NCBI RefSeq assembly: GCF_964340395.1
Contig: NC_135565.1
Location: 841,001 to 905,000 of the forward strand
Direction: 5' to 3'
Origin: Glandiceps talaboti
Taxonomy: Eukaryota > Hemichordata > Enteropneusta > Spengelidae
Length of the DNA: 64,000 nt
Shown here: positions 20,501-33,175 of the stretch, piece after piece
Layout: every line of letters begins with the position of its first letter
Numbering within the stretch: the first letter of the stretch is position 1
Program-made: the position numbers and the translations under genes
The notes under the pieces: model-generated
Told to the model about the DNA's origin: nothing
The model's database searches: none
The model's input: only the letters and a program-made list of their open reading frames with translations

Positions 20501-23500
20501 GACCCTCCCTCACTTTCCCTTCTCTAAAATATGACCCTCCCTCACTTTCCCTTCTCTAAAATATGACCCTCCCTCACTTTCCCTTCTCTAAAATATGACC
20601 CTCCCTCACTTTCCCTTCTCTAAAATATGACCCTCCCTCACTTTCCATTCTCTAAAATATGACCATCCCTCACTTTCCCTTCTCTAAAATATGACCCTCC
20701 CTCACTTTCCCTTCTCTAAAATATGACCCTCCCTCACTTTCCCTTCTCTAAAATATGACCATCCCTCACTTTCCCTTCTCTAAAATATGACCCTCCCTCA
20801 CTTTCCCTTCTCTAAAATATGACCCTCCCTCACTTTCCCTTCTCTAGAATATGACCCTCCCTCACTTTCCCTTCTTTAAAATATGACCCTCCCTCACTTT
20901 CCCTTCTCTAAAATATGACCCTCCCTCACTTTCCCTTCTCTAAAATATGAACCTCCCTCAGTTTCCCTTCTCTAAAATATGACCCTTCCTCACTTTCCCT
21001 TCTCTAAAATATGACCCTCCCTCACTTTCCCTTCTCTAAAATATGACCCTCCCTCAATTTCCCTTCTCTAAAATATGACCCTCCCTCATTTTCCCTTCTC
21101 TAAAATATGACCCTCCCTCACTGTCCCTTCTCTAAAATATGACCCTCCCTCACTTTCCCTTCTCTAAAATATGACCATCCCTCACTTTCCCTTCTCTAAA
21201 ATATGACCCTCCCTCACTTTCCCTTCTCTAAAATATGACCCTCCCTCACTTTCCCTTCTCTAGAATATGACCCTCCCTCACTTTCCCTTCTTTAAAATAT
21301 GACCCTCCCTCACTTTCCCTTCTCTAAAATATGACCCTCCCTCAATTTCCCTTCTCTAAAATGTGACCCTCCATCAATTTCCCTTCTCTAAAATATAACC
21401 CTCCCTCAATTTCCCTTCTCTAAAATATGACCCTCCCTCACTTTCCCTTCTCTAAAATATGACCCTCCCTCACTTTCCCTTCTCTAAAATATGACCCTCC
21501 CTCACTTTCCCTTCTCTAAAATATGACCCTCCCTCACTTTCCTTTCTCTAGAATATGACCCTCCCTCACTTTCCCTTCTTTAAAATATGACCCTCCCTCA
21601 CTTTCCCTTCTCTAAAATATGACCCTCCCTCACTTTCCCTTCTCTAAAATATGAACCTCCCTCAGTTTCCCTTCTCTAAAATATGACCCTGCCTCACTTT
21701 CCCTTCTCTAAAATATGACCCTCCCTCACTTTCCCTTCTCTAAAATATGACCCTTCCTCACTTTCCCTTCTCTAAAATATGACCCTTCCTCACTTTCCCT
21801 TCTCTAAAATATGACCCTCCCTCACTTTCCCTTCTCTAAAATATGACCCTCCCTCAATTTCCCTTCTCTAAAATATGACCCTCCCTCATTTTCCCTTCTC
21901 TAAAATATGACCCTCCCTCACTGTCCCTTCTCTAAAATATGACCCTCCCTCACTTTCCCTTCTCTAAAATATGACCCTCCCTCAATTTCCCTTCTCTAAA
22001 ATATGACCCTCCCTCACTTTCCCTTCTCTAAAATAAGACCCTCCCTCAATTTCCCTTCTCTAAAATATGACCCTCCCTCACTTTCCCTTCTCTAAAATAT
22101 GACCCTCCCTCAATTTCCCTTCTCTAAAATATGACCCTCCCTCACTTTCCCTTCTCTAAAATATGACCCTCCCTCAATTTCCCTTCTCTAAAATATGACC
22201 CTCCCTCACTTTCCCTTCTCTAAAATATGAACCTCCCTCACTTTCCCTTCTCTAAAATATGACCCTCCCTCACTTTCCCTTCTCTAAAATATGACCCTCC
22301 CTCAATTTCCCTTCTCTAAAATATGACCCTCCCTCACTTTCCCTTCTCTAAAATATGACCCTCCCTCAATTTCCCTTCTCTAAAATATGACCCTCCCTCA
22401 CTTTCCCTTCTCTAAAATATGAACCTCCCTCACTTTCCCTTCTCTAAAATATGACCCTCCCTCACTTTCCCTTCTCTAAAATATGACCCTCCCTCACTTT
22501 CCCTTCTCTAAAATATGACCCTCCCTCACTTTCCCTTCTCTAAAATATGACCCTCCCTCACTTTCCCTTCTCTAAAATATGACCCTCCCTCACTTTCCCT
22601 TCTCTAAAATATGACCCTCCCTCACTTTCCCTTCTCTAAAATATGACCATCCCTCACTTTCCCTTCTCTAAAATATGACCCTCCCGCACTTTCCCTTCTC
22701 TAAAATATGACCCTCCCTCACTTTCCCTTCTCTAAAATATGACCATCCCTCACTTTCCCTTCTCTAAAATATGACCCTCCCTCACTTTCCCTTCTCTAAA
22801 ATATGACCCTCCCTCACTTTCCCTTCTCTAGAATATGACCCTCCCTCACTTTCCCTTCTTTAAAATATGACCCTCCCTCACTTTCCCTTCTCTAAAATAT
22901 GACCCTCCCTCACTTTCCCTTCTCTAAAATATGAACCTCCCTCAGTTTCCCTTCTCTAAAATATGACCCTTCCTCACTTTCCCTTCTCTAAAATATGACC
23001 CTCCCTCACTTTCCCTTCTCTAAAATATGACCCTCCCTCAATTTCCCTTCTCTAAAATATGACCCTCCCTCATTTTCCCTTCTCTAAAATATGACCCTCC
23101 CTCACTGTCCCTTCTCTAAAATATGACCCTCCCTCACTTTCCTTTCTCTAGAATATGACCCTCCCTCACTTTCCCTTCTTTAAAATATGACCCTCCCTCA
23201 CTTTCCCTTCTCTAAAATATGACCCTCCCTCACTTTCCCTTCTCTAAAATATGAACCTCCCTCAGTTTCCCTTCTCTAAAATATGACCCTGCCTCACTTT
23301 CCCTTCTCTAAAATATGACCCTGCCTCACTTTCCCTTCTCTAAAATATAACCCTCCCTCACTTTCCCTTCTCTAAAATATGACCCTTCCTCACTTTCCCT
23401 TCTCTAAAATATGACCCTTCCTCACTTTCCCTTCTCTAAAATATGACCCTCCCTCACTTTCCCTTCTCTAAAATATGACCCTCCCTCAATTTCCCTTCTC

Positions 23501-26500
23501 TAAAATATGACCCTCCCTCATTTTCCCTTCTCTAAAATATGACCCTCCCTCACTGTCCCTTCTCTAAAATATGACCCTCCCTCACTTTCCCTTCTCTAAA
23601 ATATGACCCTCCCTCAATTTCCCTTCTCTAAAATATGACCCTCCCTCACTTTCCCTTCTCTAAAATAAGACCCTCCCTCAATTTCCCTTCTCTAAAATAT
23701 GACCCTCCCTCACTTTCCCTTCTCTAAAATATGACCCTCCCTCAATTTCCCTTCTCTAAAATATGACCCTCCCTCACTTTCCCTTCTCTAAAATATGACC
23801 CTCCCTCAATTTCCCTTCTCTAAAATATGACCCTCCCTCACTTTCCCTTCTCTAAAATATGAAACTCCCTCACTTTCCCTTCTCTAAAATATGACCCTCC
23901 CTCACTTTCCCTTCTCTAAAATATGACCCTCCCTCACTTTCCCTTCTCTAAAATATGACCCTCCCTCACTTTCCCTTCTCTAAAATATGACCCTCCCTCA
24001 CTTTCCCTTCTCTAAAATATGACCCTCCCTCACTTTCCCTTCTCTAAAATATGACCCTCCCTCACTTTCCATTCTCTAAAATATGACCATCCCTCACTTT
24101 CCCTTCTCTAAAATATGACCCTCCCTCACTTTCCCTTCTCTAAAATATGACCCTCCCTCACTTTCCCTTCTCTAAAATATGACCATCCCTCACTTTCCCT
24201 TCTCTAAAATATGACCCTCCCTCACTTTCCCTTCTCTAAAATATGACCCTCCCTCACTTTCCCTTCTTTAAAATATGACCCTCCCTCACTTTCCCTTCTC
24301 TAAAATATGACCCTCCCTCACTTTCCCTTCTCTAAAATATGACCCTCCCTCAGTTTCCCTTCTCTAAAATATGACCCTTCCTCACTTTCCCTTCTCTAAA
24401 ATATGACCCTCCCTCACTTTCCCTTCTCTAAAATATGACCCTCCCTCAATTTCCCTTCTCTAAAATATGACCCTCCCTCATTTTCCCTTCTCTAAAATAT
24501 GACCCTCCCTCACTGTCCCTTCTCTAAAATATGACCCTCCCTCACTTTCCCTTCTCTAAAATATGACCCTCCCTCAATTTCCCTTCTCTAAAATATGACC
24601 CTCCCTCACTTTCCCTTCTCTAAAATAAGACCCTCCCTCAATTTCCCTTCTCTAAAATATGACCCTCCCTCACTTTCCCTTCTCTAAAATATGACCCTCC
24701 CTCAATTTCCCTTCTCTAAAATATGACCCTCCCTCACTTTCCCTTCTCTAAAATATGACCCTCCCTCAATTTCCCTTCTCTAAAATATGACCCTCCCTCA
24801 CTTTCCCTTCTCTAAAATATGAACCTCCCTCACTTTCCCTTCTCTAAAATATGACCCTCCCTCACTTTCCCTTCTCTAAAATATGACCCTCCCTCACTTT
24901 CCATTCTCTAAAATATGACCATCCCTCACTTTCCCTTCTCTAAAATATGACCCTCCCTCACTTTCCCTTCTCTAAAATATGACCCTCCCTCATTTTCCCT
25001 TCTCTAAAATATGACCCTCCCTCACTTTCCCTTCTCTAAAATATGACCCTCCCTCACTTTCCCTTCTCTAAAATATGACCCTCCCTCACTTTCCCTTCTC
25101 TAAAATATGACCCTCCCTCACTTTCCCTTCTCTAAAATATGACCCTCCCTCATTTTCCCTTCTCTAAAATATGACCCTCCCTCACTTTCCCTTCTCTAAA
25201 ATATGACCCTCCCTCACTTTCCCTTCTCTAAAATATGACCCTCCCTCACTTTCCCTTCTCTAAAATATGACCCTCCCTCACTTTCCCTTCTCTAAAATAT
25301 GACCCTCCCTCACTTTCCCTTCTCTAAAATGTGATTTTCCCTTCTCTAAAAATATGACCCTCCCTCACTATCCCTTCTCTAAAATATGACCCTCCCTCAC
25401 TTTCCCTTCTGTAAAATATGACCCTCCCTCACTGTACTTTCCCTTCTCTAAAATATGACCCTCCCTCACTTTCCCTTCTCTGAAATATGACCCTCCCTCA
25501 GTTTCCCATCTCTAAACTATGACCCTTCCTCACTTTCCCTTCTCTAAAATATGACCCTCCCTCACTTTCCCTCCTCTAAAATATGACCCTCCCTCAATTT
25601 CCCTTCTCTAAAATATGACCCTCCCTCACTTTCCCGTCTCTAAAATATGACCCTCCCTCACTTTCCCTTCTCTAAAATATGACCCTCCCTCACTTTCCCT
25701 TCTCTAAAATATGACCCTCCCTCAATTTCCCTTCTCTAAAATATGACCCTCCCTTATTTTCCCTTCTCTAAAATATGACCCTCCCTCACTGTCCCTTCTC
25801 TAAAATATGACCCTCCCTCACTTTCCCTTCTCTACAATATGACCCTCCCTCAATTTCTCTTCTCTAAAATATGACCCTCCCTCACTTTCCCTTCTCTAAA
25901 ATATGACCCTCCCTCAATTTCCCTTCTCTAAAATATGACCCTCCCTCACTTTCCCTTCTCTAAAATATGACCCTCCCTCAATTTCCCTTCTCTAAAATAT
26001 GACCCTCCCTCACTTTCCCTTCTCTAAAATATGACCCTCCCTCAATTTCCCTTCTCTAAAATATGACCCTCCCTCACTTTCCCTTCTCTAAAATATGACC
26101 CTCCCTCACTTTCCCTTCTCTAAAATATGACCCTCCCTCACTTTCCCTCCTCTAAAATATGACCCTCCCTCACTTTCCCTTCTCTAAAATATGATCCTCC
26201 CTCACTTTCCCTTCTCTAAAATATAACCCTCCCTCACTTTCCCTTCTCTAAAATATGACCCTCCCTCACTTTCCCTTCTCTAAAATATGACCCTCCCTCA
26301 CTTTCCATTCTCTACAATATGACCCTCCCTCACTTTCCCTTCTCTAAAATATGACCCTCCCTCCCTCACTTTCCCTTCTCTAAAATATGACCCTCCCTCA
26401 TTTTCCCTTCTCTAAAATATGACCCTCCCTCACTTTCCCTTCTCTAAAATATGACCCTCCCTCATTTTCCCTTCTCTAAAATATGACCCTCCCTCACTTT

Positions 26501-29500
26501 CCCTTCTCTAAAATATGACCCTCCCTCACTTTCCCTTCTCTAAAATATGACCCTCCCTCACTTTCCCTTCTCTAAAATATGACCCTCCCTCACTTTCCCT
26601 TCTCTAAAATGTGATTTTCCCTTCTCTAAAATATGACCCTCCCTCACTATCCCTTCTCTAAAATATGACCCTCCCTCACTTTCCCTTCTGTAAAATATGA
26701 CCCTCCCTCACTGTACTTTCCCTTCTCTAAAATATGACCCTCCCTCACTTTCCCTTCTCTAAAATATGACCCTCCCTCACTTTCCCTTCTCTAAAATATG
26801 ACCCTCCCTCACTTTCCCATCTCTAAAATATGACCCTCCCTCAATTTCCCTTCTCTAAAATATGACCCTCCCTCACTTTCCCTTCTCTAAAATATGACCC
26901 TCCCTCAATTTCCCTTCTCTAAAATATGACCCTCCCTCACTTTCCCTTCTCTAAAATATGACCCTCCCTCAATTTCCCTTCTCTAAAATATGACCCTCCC
27001 TCACTTTCCCTTCTCTAAAATATGACCCTCCCTCAATTTCCCTTCTCTAAAATATGACCCTCCCTCACTTTCCCTTCTCTAAAATATGACCCTCCCTCAA
27101 TTTCCCTTCTCTAAAATATGACCCTCCCTCACTTTCCCTTCTCTAAAATATGACCCTCCCTCACTTTCCCTTCTCTAAAATATGACCCTCCCTCACTTTC
27201 CCTCCTCTAAAATATGACCCTCCCTCACTTTCCCTTCTCTAAAATATGATCCTCCCTCACTTTCCCTTCTCTAAAATATAACCCTCCCTCACTTTCCCTT
27301 CTCTAAAATATGACCCTCCCTCACTTTCCCTTCTCTAAAATATGACCCTCCCTCACTTTCCATTCTCTACAATATGACCCTCCCTCACTTTCCCTTCTCT
27401 AAAATATGACCCTCCCTCCCTCACTTTCCCTTCTCTAAAATATGACCCTCCCTCATTTTCCCTTCTCTAAAATATGACCCTCCCTCACTTTCCCTTCTCT
27501 AAAATATGACCCTCCCTCATTTTCCCTTCTCTAAAATATGACCCTCCCTCACTTTCCCTTCTCTAAAATATGACCCTCCCTCACTTTCCCTTCTCTAAAA
27601 TATGACCCTCCCTCACTTTCCCTTCTCTAAAATATGACCCTCCCTCACTTTCCCTTCTCTAAAATGTGATTTTCCCTTCTCTAAAATATGACCCTCCCTC
27701 ACTATCCCTTCTCTAAAATATGACCCTCCCTCACTTTCCCTTCTGTAAAATATGACCCTCCCTCACTGTACTTTCCCTTCTCTAAAATATGACCCTCCCT
27801 CACTTTCCCTTCTCTAAAATATGACCCTCCCTCACTTTCCCTTCTCTAAAATATGACCCTCCCTCACTTTCCCTTCTGTAAAATATGACCCTCCCTCACT
27901 GTACTTTCCCTTCTCTAAAATATGACCCTCCCTCACTTTCCCTTCTCTAAAATATGACCCTCCCTCACTTTCCCTTCTCTAAAATATGACCCTCCCTCAC
28001 TTTCCCATCTCTAAAATATGACCCTCCCTCAATTTCCCTTCTCTAAAATATGACCCTCCCTCACTTTCCCTTCTCTAAAATATGACCCTCCCTCAATTTC
28101 CCTTCTCTAAAATATGACCCTCCCTCACTTTCCCTTCTCTAAAATATGACCCTCCCTCACTTTCCCTTCTCTAAAATATGACCCTCCCTCACTTTCCCTC
28201 CTCTAAAATATGACCCTCCCTCACTTTCCCTTCTCTAAAATATGATCCTCCCTCACTTTCCCTTCTCTAAAATATAACCCTCCCTCACTTTCCCTTCTCT
28301 AAAATATGACCCTCCCTCACTTTCCCTTCTCTAAAATATGACCCTCCCTCACTTTCCATTCTCTACAATATGACCCTCCCTCACTTTCCCTTCTCTAAAA
28401 TATGACCCTCCCTCCCTCACTTTCCCTTCTCTAAAATATGACCCTCCCTCATTTTCCCTTCTCTAAAATATGACCCTCCCTCACTTTCCCTTCTCTAAAA
28501 TATGACCCTCCCTCATTTTCCCTTCTCTAAAATATGACCCTCCCTCACTTTCCCTTCTCTAAAATATGACCCTCCCTCACTTTCCCTTCTCTAAAATATG
28601 ACCCTCCCTCACTTTCCCTTCTCTTAAATATGACCCTCCCTCACTTTCCCTTCTCTAAAATGTGATTTTCCCTTCTCTAAAATATGACCCTCCCTCACTA
28701 TCCCTTCTCTAAAATATGACCCTCCCTCACTTTCCCTTCTGTAAAATATGACCCTCCCTCACTGTACTTTCCCTTCTCTAAAATATGACCCTCCCTCACT
28801 TTCCCTTCTCTAAAATATGACCCTCCCTCACTTTCCCTTCTCTAAAATATGACCCTCCCTCACTTTCCCATCTCTAAAATATGACCCTCCCTCACTTTCC
28901 CCTCTCTAAAATATGACCCTCCCTCAATTTCCCTTCTCTAACATATGACCCTCCCTCAATTTCCCTTCTCTAAAATATGACCCTCCCTCACTTTCCCTTC
29001 TTTAAAATATGACCCTCATTCACTTTCCCTTCTCTAAAATATGACCCTCCCTCAATTTCCCTTCTCTAAAATATGACCCTCCCTCATTTTCCCTTCTCTA
29101 AAATATGACCCTCCCTCACTGTCCCTTCTCTAAAATATGACCCTCCCTCTCTTTCCCTTCTCTAAAATATGACCCTCCCTCACTGTCCCTTCTCTAAAAT
29201 ATGACCCTCCCTCACTTTCCCTTCTCTAAAATATGACCCTCCCTCACTTTCCCTTCTCTAAAATATGACCCTCCCTCAATTTCCCTTCTCTAAAATATGA
29301 CCCTCCCTCACTTTCCCTTCTCTAAAATATGACCCTCCCTCACTTTCCCTTCTTTAAAATATGACCCTCCCTCACTTCCCCTTCTCTAAAATATGACCCT
29401 CCCTCACTCTCCCTTCTCTAAAATATGACCCTCCCTCACTTTCCCTTCTCTAAAATATGACCCTCTCTCACTTTCCCTTCTCTAAACTATGACCCTCCCT

Positions 29501-32378
29501 CACTTTCCCTTCTCTAACATATGACCCTCCCTCACTTTCCCTTCTCTAAAATATGACCCTCCCTCACTTTCCCTTCTCTAAAATATGACCCTCCATCACT
29601 TTCCCTTCTCTAAAATATGACCCTCCCTCAATTTCCCTTCACTAAAATATGACCCTCCCTCACTTTCCCTTCTCTAAAATATGACCCTCCCTCACTTTCC
29701 CTTCTCTAAAATATGACCCTCCATCACTTTCCCTTCTCTAAAATATGACCCTCCATCACTTTCCCTTCTCTAAAATATGACCCTCCCTCAATTTCCCTTC
29801 TCTAAAATATGACCCTCCCTCACTTTCCCTTCTCTAAAATATGACCCTCCCTCAATTTCCCTTCTCTAACATATGACCCTCCCTCACTTTCCCTTCTCTA
29901 AAATATGACCCTCCCTCACTTTCCCTTCTCTAAAATATGACCCTCCCTCACTTTCCCTTCTCTAAAATGTGATTTTCCCTTCTCTAAAATATGACCCTCC
30001 CTCACTATCCCTTCTCTAAAATATGACCCTCCCTCACTTTCCCTTCTGTAAAATATGACCCTCCCTCACTGTACTTTCCCTTCTCTAAAATATGACCCTC
30101 CCTCACTTTCCCTTCTCTAAAATATGACCCTCCCTCAGTTTCCCATCTCTAAACTATGACCCTCCCTCACTTTCCCTTCTCTAAAATATGACCCTCCCTC
30201 ACTTTCCCTTCTCTAAAATATGACCCTCCCTCACTTTCCCATCTCTAAAATATGACCCTCCCTCACTTTCCCTTCTCTAAAATATGACCCTCCCTCAATT
30301 TCCCTTCTCTAACATATGACCCTCCCTCAATTTCCCTTCTCTAAAATATGACCCTCCCTCACTTTCCCTTCTTTAAAATATGACCCTCATTCACTTTCCC
30401 TTCTCTAAAATATGACCCTCCCTCAATTTCCCTTCTCTAAAATATGACCCTCCCTCATTTTCCCTTCTCTAAAATATGACCCTCCCTCACTGTCCCTTCT
30501 CTAAAATATGACCCTCCCTCTCTTTCCCTTCTCTAAAATATGACCCTCCCTCACTGTCCCTTCTCTAAAATATGACCCTCCCTCACTTTCCCTTCTCTAA
30601 AATATGACCCTCCCTCACTTTCCCTTCTCTAAAATATGACCCTCCCTCAATTTCCCTTCTCTAAAATATGACCCTCCCTCACTTTCCCTTCTCTAAAATA
30701 TGACCCTCCCTCACTTTCCCTTCTTTAAAATATGACCCTCCCTCACTTCCCCTTCTCTAAAATATGACCCTCCCTCACTCTCCCTTCTCTAAAATATGAC
30801 CCTCCCTCACTTTCCCTTCTCTAAAATATGACCCTCTCTCACTTTCCCTTCTCTAAACTATGACCCTCCCTCACTTTCCCTTCTCTAACATATGACCCTC
30901 CCTCACTTTCCCTTCTCTAAAATATGACCCTCCCTCACTTTCCCTTCTCTAAAATATGACCCTCCATCACTTTCCCTTCTCTAAAATATGACCCTCCCTC
31001 AATTTCCCTTCACTAAAATATGACCCTCCCTCACTTTCCCTTCTCTAAAATATGACCCTCCCTCACTTTCCCTTCTCTAAAATATGACCCTCCATCACTT
31101 TCCCTTCTCTAAAATATGACCCTCCATCACTTTCCCTTCTCTAAAATATGACCCTCCCTCAATTTCCCTTCTCTAAAATATGACCCTCCCTCACTTTCCC
31201 TTCTCTAAAATATGACCCTCCCTCACTTTCCCTTCTCTAAAATATGACCCTCCCTCACTTTCCCTTCTCTAAAATATGACCGTCCCTCACTTTTCCTTCT
31301 ATAAAATATGACCCTCCCTCAATTTCCCTTCTCTAAAATGTGACCCTCCCTCATTTTCCCTTCTCTAAAATATGACCCTCCCTCACTTTCCCTTCTCTAA
31401 AATGTGACCCTCCCTCACTTTCCCTTCTCTAAAATGTGACCCTCCCTCACTTTCCCTTCTCTAAAATGTGAGCCTCCCTCATTTTCCCTTCTCTAAAATA
31501 TGACCCTCCCTCACTTTCCCTTCTCTAAAATGTGACCCTCCCTCAATTTCCCTTCTCTAAAATATGACCCTCCCTCACTTTCTCTTCTCTAAAATATGAC
31601 CCTCCCTCACTTTCCCTTCTCTAAAATATGACCCTCCCTCACTTTCCCTTCTCTAAAATATGACCCTCCCTCATTTTCCCTTCTCTAAAATATGACCCTC
31701 CCTCACTTTCCCTTCTCTAAAATATGACCCTCCCTCACTTTCCCTTCTCTAAAATATGACCCTCTCTCACTTTCCCTTCTCTAAAATATGACCCTCCCTC
31801 ACTTTCTTTTCTCTAAAATATGACCCTCCCTCACTTTCCCTTCTCTAAAATATGACCCTCCCTCACTTTCCCTTCTCTAAAATATGACCCTCCCTCACTT
31901 TCCCTTCTCTAAAATATGACCCTCCCTCACTTTCCCTTCTTTAAAATATGACCCTCCCTCATTTTCCCTTCTCTAAAATATGACCCTCCCTCACTGTCCC
32001 TTCTCTAAAATATGACCCTCCCTCACTCACTGTCCCTTCTCTAAAATATGACCCTCCCTTACTGTCCCTTCTCTAAAATATGACCCTCACTCACTTTCCC
32101 TTCTCTAAAATATGACCCTCCCTCACTTTCCCTTCTCTAAAATATGACCCTCCCTCACTTTCCCTTCTCTAAAATATGACCCTCCCTCACTTTCCCTTCT
32201 CTAAAATATGACCCTCCCTCACTTTCCCTTCTCTAAAATATGACCCTCCCTCACTTTCTCTTCTCTAAAATATGACCCTCCCTCACTTTCCCTTCTCTAA
32301 AATATGACCCTCCCTCACTTTCCCTTCTCTAAAATATGACCCTCCCTCATTTTCCCTTCTCTAAAATGTGACCCTCCC
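17563..32378. repeat. 32-bp pyrimidine-rich array, about 460 copies (14.8 kb)
   Basis: The unit on the plus strand contains CCCTCCCTCACTTTCCC and TTCTCTAAAATATGA. About two thirds of each unit is an almost unbroken pyrimidine run, so the strands are strongly asymmetric. Rare variants reveal higher-order repeats. GTGATTTTCCC occurs at about 25331, 26611, 27665, 28662 and 29969 (spacings 1.0-1.3 kb). ATAAGACCC occurs at about 18869, 20242, 22033, 23667 and 24627. CCCTCATTCAC recurs about 1.37 kb apart near 29.0 and 30.4 kb. No open frame persists. The right boundary coincides with the broken end of a hAT-like copy. Confidence 0.98.
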
Positions 32379-32831
32379 AGGTTGAGTTTTGATAGAAGTT
32401 ATTCAGTCATCTTGATACTATCTCTTGCAATTTGTCTGCATAGCTACAGTTAGGAAATGTGCATAATTTACGGTTAAACAAGTGTTGTGGCTCCTCTCAC
32501 CCTTTCTTCTCAAAAATATTAAGCACCACCAAATGAAACTCGAACATTATTTTAGCCACGCCTTCTTTCACCTACACTACAGTGGAGATATAAAATTATA
32601 TGGTACAATGATGCATTAAAATAATAGTGATAGCCAACTACAATTAAATACTCCGAACGAGATTACTTTACACAGGATGTGGATTTCACATGCATAAGGA
32701 GATGTCTCTAGTGAGCTCTAACCTGTACAGTGAGGAACTTCGCCAGCCATCTTCCATCTTGTTTTGAGAGAAAGACAATTATCACCTTGATTGCTACTGA
32801 AAGGAAGGAGACAACTCCAAAGATGAAAAAA

Positions 32832-33037
32832 ATTGAAAAGAAGACAATGTAGGAGGCCATTTAGAGGCATAAAATAAATATCAAAACATAATTTAAAGTC
32901 TTGCAATTATGCTTGAGTATGGTAATATAAAAAAATTGAAAAGAAGACAATGTAGGAGGCCATTTAGAGGCATAAAATAAATATCAAAACATAATTTAAA
33001 GTCTTGCAATTATGCTTGAGTATGGTAATATAAAACA
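32832..33037. repeat. Direct tandem duplication, 103-bp period
   Basis: ATTGAAAAGAAGACAATGTA occurs at 32832 and 32935, and the following sequence through TATGGTAATATAAAA is the same in both copies. Near-identity implies a recent duplication inside the hAT-like copy. Confidence 0.9.
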
Positions 33038-33175
33038 AGAATTGAAATAATCATTCTATGCAGTACATATTATCTGGAAGTGTATTTTGTTGTGGCAAAG
33101 CTGAAAGATTTTGTGGATGTGCACTTGGTAAATGACTTCTCCTGAAATTTAATTTGGTTCCAAAATATCCTGAAT

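Noticed and set aside
17563-32378. CRISPR-like regular repeats
   Set aside because: The units are contiguous, with no unique spacers and no cas genes, and the sequence is clearly eukaryotic. It is a minisatellite.
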